Positions 1-5,344 of a DNA stretch of 9,475 bases are shown here, in pieces. The stretch spans positions 1 to 9,475 of the forward strand of contig JASUSX010000062.1 of NCBI GenBank assembly GCA_030445875.1. Reading direction: 5' to 3'. A model generated the notes under the pieces. It was not told the origin of the DNA, ran no database searches, and worked only from the letters and a program-made list of their open reading frames with translations. Each line of letters starts with the position of its first letter. Within the stretch, counting starts at the first letter, position 1. The DNA comes from Clostridia bacterium. Its GTDB lineage: Bacteria; Bacillota; DSM-521; Neomoorellales; Neomoorellaceae. Both the position numbers and the translations under genes were made by a program.

Positions 1-618
1 GCCCGGTTTGAGGCTCAAACTGGCAATCTGCTTGCTGTCATAAGCCGGGCTGAAGGTCACCTGCCACCCCGGTGGCGCCTGGGCGGCCAGGCTGTAGGAC
101 CGCTCCTGGGCACCGTTGTTGGTCAGGTTGACCCGGAACTGAAAAGTGGCGCTGCTGGTGCCACTCAAAACCGGGTAATCGGTGGTCATTTTGTCGCCAC
201 CAGCGGCAGCTTCCTGGATAACCGCCTGCAGGTTTAACTCCGAGGTCGCCCCGGGTCCCGTCGCCCGGATCACGAAGTTATAGCTACCGGGCTGGGCGTC
301 GCCCGGCACTTCCACCTGGAAGTCGACTTTAGCCGGCTGGCTGCCGGCGAAGGCCTGGGTGACGATCATACCGCCCCCCTTGAAGGAGGTCGACCAGCCC
401 TTCGGCGCGGTTATTACCTTCAGATCCACCTTCTGCGGCGCCCCGCTGTTGGTCAGGGTCAGGGGGAAAGTGACGGTAGCCCCCGGTTGCACCTCGATAC
501 CCGGGAAATCCGTCGCTAACAGCAGGCCGTTGCTCGCCCGGGCCGGCATTATGGGAGTGAGGATAAGGCCCAGGGTACAGAAAACAGTAACTATCACCAG
601 CCATAATCTCTTTACCAC
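1..618 (-). CDS. Secreted NEW3-domain protein (partial, C-terminus off window)
   Basis: The frame is open from 618 to the window edge (206 residues visible), so the C-terminus is missing. I chose the GTG at 618 because AGGTGG lies 6 bases upstream; the in-frame TTG at 624 is too close to that site. The first 28 residues are a clear Sec signal peptide: a basic VKR start, a hydrophobic core to about residue 24, and a likely ARA|SN cleavage site after A28. The rest resembles two tandem beta-sandwich units (about residues 35-115 and 130-206), each with the 'LTNSG/LTNNG ... P-GW ... F' pattern of the NEW3 domain (PF10633, first noted in alpha-galactosidases). Such proteins are exported and often end in a membrane anchor beside ABC transporter genes; neither can be checked here. 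The function is unknown. The gene has an ECF-type promoter of its own and lies 166 bp downstream of the sigma/anti-sigma pair. Confidence 0.8.
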   Translation of the reverse strand, partial: MVKRLWLVIVTVFCTLGLILTPIMPARASNGLLLATDFPGIEVQPGATVTFPLTLTNSGAPQKVDLKVITAPKGWSTSFKGGGMIVTQAFAGSQPAKVDFQVEVPGDAQPGSYNFVIRATGPGATSELNLQAVIQEAAAGGDKMTTDYPVLSGTSSATFQFRVNLTNNGAQERSYSLAAQAPPGWQVTFSPAYDSKQIASLSLKPG

Positions 619-657
619 AGGCAACCACCTCGCCAGAAAAATAATTACTATCCTATA

Positions 658-684
658 GACGCCGGGTAAGGCCGGATGGTTACA
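658..684 (-). promoter_or_regulatory. ECF sigma-type promoter of the NEW3 gene
   Basis: On the minus strand, TGTAAC (679-684) is followed after exactly 17 bases by CGTC (658-661). This matches the promoter form known for ECF sigma factors such as B. subtilis sigma-X (TGTAAC, N17, CGWC). The start of transcription would fall near 651, giving a leader of about 33 bases that contains the AGGTGG ribosome site before the GTG at 618. The adjacent ECF sigma gene is the obvious candidate to read it; that link is inference. Confidence 0.6.
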
Positions 685-694
685 TGCGGGCAAG

Positions 695-716
695 AAAAAA
701 GGACATGTAACGTCCT
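695..716 (-). terminator. Intrinsic terminator after the anti-sigma gene
   Basis: On the minus strand AGGAC (712-716) and GTCCT (700-704) form a 5-bp stem around a 7-base loop, followed directly by TTTTTT (695-700, overlapping the stem by one base). Three A-T pairs can extend it beyond one mismatch. The stem is short but the T-run is good. It would end the sigma/anti-sigma transcript and isolate the NEW3 gene. Confidence 0.55.
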
Positions 717-784
717 GTTTCGGGTTGTAGTAGAACCGCTTGCGTTCCCTCGTCCGGGGTTACATAAAGTTTGAGGACCCCGGG

Positions 785-1468
785 CTACTGGTTACAGGGT
801 ATTACCTTCTCCCCATCAAAGCGGAGGATCAGGTATCGATAACCAGATTCCTGCTGTTCCTGGTAGGCAATCAGGATCAGGGCCACCTGGTCGGAATTGG
901 CGTGCACCACCTTTACCGGCAGCACCAGGTAGGCGTTCAGCGGCTGGGTGTAGATCAGTTGCCAGCCCGCCGGTTCCTGACGTTTGCTGATGGCGGCCAG
1001 GAGCTGGTTGGAGCCTTCTACCCTGCCGATGCTGACCACAGCCTCCCGGTAGGGGTCATTGAGGCTGACCCGCTGCGACTGGAGGGGCTTGACCTGGAAG
1101 CCAGCCGGTGGCCCTCCGGCACCTCCCTGCCAGTAGCCTGGCACTCTTGGCAGGTACCACCGGGCCAGCAGAATAAAAATTAGAGCAAGCATCACGACCC
1201 CCGCCAGCCGGAAATAGCTCCGCTGGGAGGCTGGCCGGCCGGTGTATGCCGCCGGCGCCGGTGTTCCCCTCCCGGCAATAGCGCCGCCGTTACCCACCCC
1301 TTCTCCTACCGGTACCGCCGCGTTAGGATGGGCGTCTTGTAAAGCTGCTAACCGCCTTTGCACTTGCTGGCGCAGGGCCGTCGAGAAGTGCCAGCCAGCT
1401 AGGGACGGCGGCGTTTGGCCAGGAAGTTCGACCAGCAGTTTATCCAGTTCATTCTTCCGGTTAGCCAT
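785..1468 (-). CDS. Membrane-anchored probable anti-sigma factor
   Basis: This 227-residue protein has a cytoplasmic N-terminal part (about residues 1-85), one membrane helix (about 86-106, core VVMLALIFILLARWYL) and an outer C-terminal domain of about 120 residues. That layout, and a start that overlaps the ECF sigma gene by eight bases (ATGGCTAA), are typical of anti-sigma factors that hold their sigma at the membrane until an envelope signal arrives. I chose ATG at 1468 because GGTGG lies 5 bases upstream; the GTG at 1477 has only 3 bases to its AAAGG. The N-terminus has no HxxxCxxC zinc motif, so it is not a ZAS-type anti-sigma. A Gly/Ala/Pro-rich stretch (about residues 48-80) links the N-terminal part to the helix. 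The outer domain is not recognised. The role is inferred from context and topology only. Confidence 0.7.
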   Translation of the reverse strand: MANRKNELDKLLVELPGQTPPSLAGWHFSTALRQQVQRRLAALQDAHPNAAVPVGEGVGNGGAIAGRGTPAPAAYTGRPASQRSYFRLAGVVMLALIFILLARWYLPRVPGYWQGGAGGPPAGFQVKPLQSQRVSLNDPYREAVVSIGRVEGSNQLLAAISKRQEPAGWQLIYTQPLNAYLVLPVKVVHANSDQVALILIAYQEQQESGYRYLILRFDGEKVIPCNQ

Positions 1469-2018
1469 CCTGCCCACCAGCCTTTAATACCAGCTGCAGC
1501 TGCCGCCGGGCGCGGTACAGGCGGATCTTTACCGTTGCCAGGGAGATCCCCAGGATAGCAGCAATATCCTTCAGGTTTAACTGGTCGTAATAATGCAGCC
1601 AGATTACCTCGCGGTAGGCCACAGGAAGCTGTAAAATAGCCTGCCACAATTCCCGGTACTCGAGGTTGACCAGGGCCATATCCGCAACATCAGGGACTGC
1701 TACCTCCGGCAACCATCCCGGTTCCAGGCGCCGACGGCTCTGGGCCCGCAGATAGTCGCGGCAGAGGTTGACGGTGATGTGATAGATCCAGGTGTAGATA
1801 GAGCTGCGGCCCTGGAATTTGTCCAGGTTGGTATAGACCCGGATAAAGACTTCCTGGGCCACGTCTTCGGCCAGGTAGCGGTCGTGGAGGTAAGAGTAAG
1901 CCAGGTAGAGGACCCTGTCGCCGAAGCGGCGCATGAGGTATTCCAGCTGTTGCTGATAGTTGGCCAGTCCAGGAGAACCTGTGAAACCAGGATCGGGAAC
2001 GGGTTCGGATACCCCCAT
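1461..2018 (-). CDS. ECF-type RNA polymerase sigma factor
   Basis: This 185-residue protein has the two-domain build of sigma-70 group 4 (ECF) factors. Region 2 covers about residues 25-95, with the core-binding AEDVAQEVF at 50-58 and the -10-recognising GRSSIYTWIYHIT...CRDYLR at 70-91. Region 4 covers about 120-178, with LPVAYREVIWLHYY and a helix-turn-helix at about 148-171 that binds the -35 element. Sigma-70 region 3 is absent, as expected. The start is ATG at 2018, with GGGGGTGG four bases upstream; an in-frame ATG at 2054 would add 12 residues but has no good ribosome site. It is translationally coupled to the following membrane protein, its likely anti-sigma. The best candidate target in view is the TGTAAC-N17-CGTC promoter of the NEW3 gene. 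No such motif is seen before the sigma gene itself, so autoregulation is not supported. Confidence 0.93.
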   Translation of the reverse strand: MGVSEPVPDPGFTGSPGLANYQQQLEYLMRRFGDRVLYLAYSYLHDRYLAEDVAQEVFIRVYTNLDKFQGRSSIYTWIYHITVNLCRDYLRAQSRRRLEPGWLPEVAVPDVADMALVNLEYRELWQAILQLPVAYREVIWLHYYDQLNLKDIAAILGISLATVKIRLYRARRQLQLVLKAGGQDG

Positions 2019-2084
2019 GCTACCACCCCCATCAGGCAACCGCCGGTTAATCATAAACCAGCGGGCAGAGTTATAGCGAGCAGT

Positions 2085-2112
2085 AACATATTATTTCGTG
2101 ATCAGGTGTGAA
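2085..2112 (-). promoter_or_regulatory. Possible sigma-A promoter of the sigma-factor gene
   Basis: On the minus strand TTCACA (2107-2112, 5 of 6 to consensus) and TATGTT (2085-2090, 4 of 6) are spaced 16 bases. Transcription would start near 2078, about 60 bases before the ATG at 2018. This is a weak match in an A/T-richer patch and is offered as a candidate only. Confidence 0.35.
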
Positions 2113-2210
2113 TTTCCTGCTGGTCCCTGATATAGGCCCAGGCCGAAACCGCCCGCAGCCGTGGGCTTTAGCGACCCGGTCTCCTGGCACACGGGAGAAG
2201 TAACGAGAAA

Positions 2211-2233
2211 CCGCCCCGGATGATCCGGGGCGG
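2211..2233 (-). terminator. GC-rich hairpin terminator after mrp
   Basis: Two perfect 11-base arms (CCGCCCCGGAT and its complement) surround a single central base, 19 bp past the mrp stop. On the minus strand it is followed by TTTCTCGTT, a weak T-tract. Position and strength of the stem support termination of the mrp transcript before the sigma gene. Confidence 0.7.
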
Positions 2234-2252
2234 CAATGTTAAGGCATAGACC

Positions 2253-3086
2253 CTATCCTGTTATCTTATGGACAAACCCTTGCGCCCGTCCCAGCAGGGG
2301 GCCACAGTATTCTTCCACCCGGCCGTGGTCGCACAGGGCCGTAAATTCCGGGTCCAGGGGCAGGGTACCCAGGAGGGGGATACCGGCTGCCGTGGCCGCC
2401 TCATCCGCCCGGCTGGGCCCGAAGAGGTAGATCTCCCGGCCGCAGTCCGGGCATACGGCGTAGCTCATGTTTTCTACCAGGCCCAGGAGTTTGACGTTCA
2501 TAATGGTAGCCATCTTGACAGCCTTGCGCACCACCATCTGGGCCAGTTCCTGGGGTGAACTGACAATGACCAGGCCGTCCAGGGGTAAAGACTGGAGTAC
2601 CGTCAGGGGGGCGTCGCCGGTTCCCGGCGGCAGGTCAACGAGGAGGTAATCCAGGTCGCCCCAGACGACATCGGTCCAGAACTGCTTAACGGCGCCGCCA
2701 ATCAAAGGGCCACGCCAGATAACCGGGTCGTCTTCATGGGGCAGCAGGAGATTAAGGGACATGATCCTGATGCCCCCTGCACTCTCCGGCGCGATCATAC
2801 CATTGGCCGTACCTTCTGGTGGACGGTGCAGGCCAAAGATACGGGGAATGCTGGGTCCGGTAATATCGGCATCCAGGATGCCCACCCGGTAGCCCGCCTG
2901 TTTCAGGGCTATCCCCAGCAAAGCTGTTACTGAGGATTTACCGACACCGCCCTTGCCGCTCATGATGCCGATGACATGCTTGATATGGCTGAGTTCATGG
3001 GGCGGGATACGACCCGGCTTTTTGGCCTCGCAGGTTGATGAGCTACAAGTTGCTGGATTGCAGGTTTCGCAGGCTTCAGTAGCCAA
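2253..3086 (-). CDS. Mrp/NBP35-type Fe-S cluster carrier ATPase
   Basis: This 277-residue cytoplasmic P-loop ATPase belongs to the Mrp/NBP35 (ApbC) family, which bind a [4Fe-4S] cluster and pass it to target proteins. The deviant Walker A GKGGVGKS is at 44-51, the DADITGPS switch at 72-79, and the VDLPPGTGD motif at 150-158. The CPDC pair at 212-215, in the conserved ENMS...CPDCG context, is the bridging cluster site of the dimer. The N-terminus carries an extra Cys group (C6, C9, C14, C19), recalling the ferredoxin-like N-terminal site of NBP35 but with different spacing. The N-terminal DUF59 domain of some Mrp proteins is absent. The start is TTG at 3086, with GAGGTGAG six bases upstream. 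It is transcribed alone, divergent from rarA, from a perfect sigma-A promoter. Confidence 0.93.
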   Translation of the reverse strand: MATEACETCNPATCSSSTCEAKKPGRIPPHELSHIKHVIGIMSGKGGVGKSSVTALLGIALKQAGYRVGILDADITGPSIPRIFGLHRPPEGTANGMIAPESAGGIRIMSLNLLLPHEDDPVIWRGPLIGGAVKQFWTDVVWGDLDYLLVDLPPGTGDAPLTVLQSLPLDGLVIVSSPQELAQMVVRKAVKMATIMNVKLLGLVENMSYAVCPDCGREIYLFGPSRADEAATAAGIPLLGTLPLDPEFTALCDHGRVEEYCGPLLGRAQGFVHKITG

Positions 3087-3106
3087 TGTTCTCTCACCTC
3101 GTAACC

Positions 3107-3134
3107 ATTATACTCGCTAGCGGGCATATGTCAA
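3107..3134 (-). promoter_or_regulatory. Consensus sigma-A promoter of mrp
   Basis: On the minus strand TTGACA (3129-3134) and TATAAT (3107-3112) match consensus at all 12 positions, with a 16-base spacer. The start of transcription should be near 3100, exactly where the ribosome site GAGGTGAG (3093-3100) begins, so the mRNA leader would be only about 14 bases. Confidence 0.85.
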
Positions 3135-3166
3135 CAATAACCTCGTTCCCCGGCCAACCGGAGTAT

Positions 3167-3194
3167 TTGCGGCCCGCCCGAAAAGTGTTAAAAT
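3167..3194 (+). promoter_or_regulatory. Probable sigma-A promoter of rarA
   Basis: TTGCGG (3167-3172) and TAAAAT (3189-3194, 5 of 6 to consensus) are spaced 16 bases. Transcription would start near 3201 and give a 30-base leader to the ATG at 3231. It is divergent from the mrp promoter, with 32 bp between the two -35 boxes. Confidence 0.6.
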
Positions 3195-3230
3195 GAACGC
3201 AAAAGCCTGTCCCTTATTGAGGTGTCACTC

Positions 3231-4556
3231 ATGGATCTCTTTGAGCAAGCAGCCGCTGAAAACCAAGCAGCCCGCGCGCCCCTGGCGGTCAGGATGCGGC
3301 CGCGCACCCTGGATGAGTTCGCCGGCCAGGAAAAGATCGTCGGCCCCGGTACTTTGTTACGCCGGGCCATTGAGAACGACAGCCTGACCTCGATTATCCT
3401 CTGGGGGCCGCCGGGCAGCGGTAAGACCACCCTGGCACAGATCATCGCCCGCATGACCAAAGCCCACTTTGAGTCCTTAAACGCTGTCCTGGACGGCGTC
3501 AGCGATATCCGGCGGGTCATTGCCGCCGCCCGGGAGCGGGAGAAATACTACCAGCAGAAGACGGTCATCTTTGTCGACGAGATCCACCGCTGGGCGAAAA
3601 ACATCCAGGACGCCCTCCTACCCTGTGTCGAGGAAGGGCTGCTGACCCTTATCGGTGCCACGGTGGAAAACCCCATGTTTACCGTTAATCCGGCCATCCG
3701 CTCCCGATCCCGCATCTTCCGCCTGGAGGCTTTATCTGAGGCCGCCGTCCTTACCCTCCTGCGCCGTGCCCTGGCGGACCCCGAGCGCGGCCTGGGCCGT
3801 TTCCCTGTTGAGGCCCGGCCTGAGGCCCTGGCGCACCTGGCGCGGGTGGCCAATGGCGACGCCCGGGTAGCCCTCAATGCCCTGGAATTTGCCGTCCTCA
3901 CCACCCCACCTGATGCCAGCGGCCGCCGGGTTATCGACCTGCAGGTTGCCGAAGAGGCTATCCAGCAGCGGGCCGTTCTCTATGACCGGGACGGTGATCA
4001 GCACTACGACTGCGTCTCGGCCTGGATCAAGAGTATGCGCGGCTCCGACCCTGACGCTGCCCTCTACTGGCTGGCGCGGATGATTTACGCCGGGGAGGAC
4101 CCGGCCTTCCTGGCCCGGCGCCTGATGATCCACGCTTCCGAAGACGTGGGCCTGGCCGACCCCCAGGCCCTGGTGGTAGCCAGCGCTGCCGCCCAGGCCG
4201 TAGAGCGGGTGGGCTTACCGGAGGGCCGCATTATCCTGGCCGAAGCCACCCTCTACATCGCCCTGGCCCCCAAGAGCAACTCGGTCATCAAGGCCATCGA
4301 CGCCGCCCTGGCGGCCGTAAAAAAGGAAAAAGCCGGCCCGGTACCCATCCACCTGCGGGACGCCAACTACCGGGGCGCGGCCGCCTTCGGCCACGGCCGG
4401 GGTTACAAATATCCCCACGACTATCCCGGCGGCTGGGTGGAGCAGCAGTACCTGCCGGACAACCTGCGGGGCAGGTTGTTTTATCGCCCCTCGGAGTACG
4501 GCCGCGAAGGCCAACTAAAAACCGCCTGGCAGCAGCGTACCGGGCGGCGCAAGTAA
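3231..4556 (+). CDS. rarA: Replication-associated recombination protein A (RarA/MgsA AAA+ ATPase)
   Basis: This 441-residue AAA+ ATPase is close to the usual RarA length (about 420-450). RarA (MgsA; eukaryotic WRNIP1/Mgs1) acts at stalled replication forks and gaps, with SSB and recombination proteins. The N-terminus MDLFEQAAAENQ...PLAVRMRPRTLDEFAGQ is the family opening. Walker A GPPGSGKT is at 59-66, Walker B VIFVDE at 112-117, sensor 1 GATVEN at 142-147, and NPAIRSRSRIF carries the arginine finger. The C-terminal half holds the tetramerisation region (DDxDQHYD-like segment near residue 255; YWLARM...GEDP near 280; HLRDANY...GHGRGYKYPHD near 370). The start is ATG at 3231, with GAGGTG six bases upstream; an in-frame GTG at 3222 lies inside that ribosome site. 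The segment after Walker B, DEIHRWAKNIQDALLP, departs from the common DEIHRFNKxQQDALLP. Confidence 0.95.
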   Translation: MDLFEQAAAENQAARAPLAVRMRPRTLDEFAGQEKIVGPGTLLRRAIENDSLTSIILWGPPGSGKTTLAQIIARMTKAHFESLNAVLDGVSDIRRVIAAAREREKYYQQKTVIFVDEIHRWAKNIQDALLPCVEEGLLTLIGATVENPMFTVNPAIRSRSRIFRLEALSEAAVLTLLRRALADPERGLGRFPVEARPEALAHLARVANGDARVALNALEFAVLTTPPDASGRRVIDLQVAEEAIQQRAVLYDRDGDQHYDCVSAWIKSMRGSDPDAALYWLARMIYAGEDPAFLARRLMIHASEDVGLADPQALVVASAAAQAVERVGLPEGRIILAEATLYIALAPKSNSVIKAIDAALAAVKKEKAGPVPIHLRDANYRGAAAFGHGRGYKYPHDYPGGWVEQQYLPDNLRGRLFYRPSEYGREGQLKTAWQQRTGRRK

Positions 4557-4558
4557 AT

Positions 4559-4591
4559 AGCCCCCTGCGTACGGCCCCTACGCAGGGGGCT
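4559..4591. terminator. Bidirectional hairpin between convergent rarA and trxA
   Basis: Two perfect 13-base arms (AGCCCCCTGCGTA and its complement) enclose a 7-base loop, two bases past the rarA stop and 23 bases past the trxA stop on the other strand. Neither side has a real T-run (TATTTAC on the minus side), so it is a strong stem with weak tails, serving both converging transcripts. Confidence 0.75.
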
Positions 4592-4614
4592 GAAGTCATC
4601 AACACAGGGCGACC

Positions 4615-4944
4615 CTACAAATTCTTCTTCAACACCTGGACCAGCTTTTCCTTCGTCTGGTACCCTACCAGCCGGGCAGCAACCTGGCCGTTTTTAAGTA
4701 GCAATAACGTAGGAATACTCATAATGCCATATTTAGCTGGTATAGCAGGATGTTCGTCTACATTAAGCTTGGCCACTTTAATTTTACCCTCGAACTCAGC
4801 AGCTACCTGGTCGACAATAGGGGCAATCATCCGGCAGGGCCCGCACCAGGCGGCCCAGAAATCCACCAGGACCGGTACAGCGCAGGAGAGTACTTCTGCT
4901 TCAAAATTGGCATCCGTCAAAGCAACGATATTCTGCTCTGCCAA
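4615..4944 (-). CDS. trxA: Thioredoxin
   Basis: This 109-residue protein is a full-length single-domain thioredoxin, the small cytoplasmic dithiol reductant recycled by thioredoxin reductase. The active site FWAAWCGPCR has WCGPC at 33-37, the buried Asp is D28, and the cis-proline is P78 in SIPT. I chose the TTG at 4944 because it follows AGGGGGAGG by about six bases and gives the standard thioredoxin N-terminus; a longer open frame upstream (to 4995) would run into the end of csoR. C21 is an extra cysteine outside the active site. It lies 40 bases behind the copper-sensor gene and is probably its co-transcribed partner, which suggests a metal or redox stress link. It ends before the bidirectional hairpin. 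Confidence 0.95.
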   Translation of the reverse strand: MAEQNIVALTDANFEAEVLSCAVPVLVDFWAAWCGPCRMIAPIVDQVAAEFEGKIKVAKLNVDEHPAIPAKYGIMSIPTLLLLKNGQVAARLVGYQTKEKLVQVLKKNL

Positions 4945-4970
4945 GGCTATCCTCCCCCTTCCTTCGGGCC

Positions 4971-4988
4971 TTAAGGTTGTACCCTTAA
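4971..4988. repeat. Inverted repeat at the csoR-trxA junction
   Basis: TTAAGG (4971-4976) and CCTTAA (4983-4988) are perfect inverted arms six bases apart. The csoR stop codon lies inside one arm, 26 bp before the trxA start. It could be a weak mRNA hairpin or a binding site; there is no T-run to suggest termination. Confidence 0.4.
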
Positions 4989-5278
4989 CTGGCAAAACGG
5001 TTTAAGACATCAATGAGCTCGTCTATGATTTCCCCGTCCTCCTGGTTGACGATAGCTGTCCGCACACATCCCCGGACATGGGCTTCAAAGATCATGGTGC
5101 CCACCTTTTTCAGGGCCGCCCGCGCGGCAGCAATCTGAATGAGGATATCAACACAGTACTTGTCATCTTCGATCATGCGGTGAATTCCCTTGACCTGCCC
5201 CTCAATCTTGCGCAAACGGAGTAATAGATCCTCCCGTTGCGGCGCATAGGAGCTCTCTTCACCCGGTCTCCTGCTCAT
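4985..5278 (-). CDS. csoR: CsoR-family copper-sensing repressor
   Basis: This 97-residue all-helical regulator belongs to the CsoR/FrmR (DUF156) family. The opening REDLLLRLRKIEGQVKGIHRMI (15-36) is the family signature. The Cu(I) ligand set is complete: C42, H67 and C71 have the same spacing (25 and 4) as C36, H61 and C65 of Mycobacterium tuberculosis CsoR, and the second-shell Y41 and E87 match Y35 and E81. That favours copper over the persulfide-sensing (CstR) or formaldehyde (FrmR) branches. CsoR tetramers leave DNA when Cu(I) binds. The start is ATG at 5278 with GGAGG ten bases upstream, slightly far; longer in-frame starts would pass through the promoter. It has its own promoter and a candidate operator, and is followed by trxA rather than the usual copZ/copA. 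Confidence 0.9.
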   Translation of the reverse strand: MSRRPGEESSYAPQREDLLLRLRKIEGQVKGIHRMIEDDKYCVDILIQIAAARAALKKVGTMIFEAHVRGCVRTAIVNQEDGEIIDELIDVLNRFAS

Positions 5279-5294
5279 CCTTTCCCAGCCTCCT

Positions 5295-5304
5295 TCCCCG
5301 GGGA
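5295..5304. promoter_or_regulatory. Candidate CsoR operator
   Basis: TCCCCGGGGA is a perfect 10-bp palindrome 17 bp before the csoR start, about +5 to +14 of the predicted transcript. CsoR operators are typically G-tract/C-tract dyads flanked by A/T, as here (GTA before, AA after). Looser TACCC (5305-5309) and GGGTA (5331-5335) arms also flank the -10 region. Position and base pattern fit autorepression; binding is inferred. Confidence 0.5.
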
Positions 5305-5315
5305 TACCCTTATCC

Positions 5316-5344
5316 AGTATACCGCAAGAGGGGTAGGAGGGCAA
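5316..5344 (-). promoter_or_regulatory. Sigma-A promoter of csoR-trxA
   Basis: On the minus strand TTGCCC (5339-5344, 4 of 6) and TATACT (5316-5321, 5 of 6) have the ideal 17-base spacer. The -35 box directly abuts the stop codon of the upstream gene. Transcription would start near 5309, leaving the palindrome just inside the transcript. Confidence 0.6.

Noticed and set aside
329..628. Minus-strand frame of 99 codons starting near the NEW3 gene
   Set aside because: It overlaps the NEW3 gene in another frame. The chosen frame has a signal peptide, domain repeats and a well-placed ribosome site; this one has none.
742..764. Second TGTAAC as another ECF promoter
   Set aside because: No CGTC-like -10 element occurs 15-18 bases downstream on the minus strand.
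740..1183. Plus-strand open frame of 147 codons
   Set aside because: It lies antisense to the membrane anti-sigma gene, has no ribosome site, and its translation shows no domain. It is a shadow of GC-rich coding sequence.
1399..1647. Out-of-frame minus-strand ORF across the sigma/anti-sigma junction, hinting at a frameshift
   Set aside because: Both real genes are intact and joined by a normal ATGGCTAA overlap. The third frame is incidental.
2103..2210. A true c-di-GMP riboswitch before the sigma-factor gene
   Set aside because: Only one short motif resembles the family, with an inserted base; the 5' conserved half and receptor stem are missing. It is kept only as a low-interest finding.
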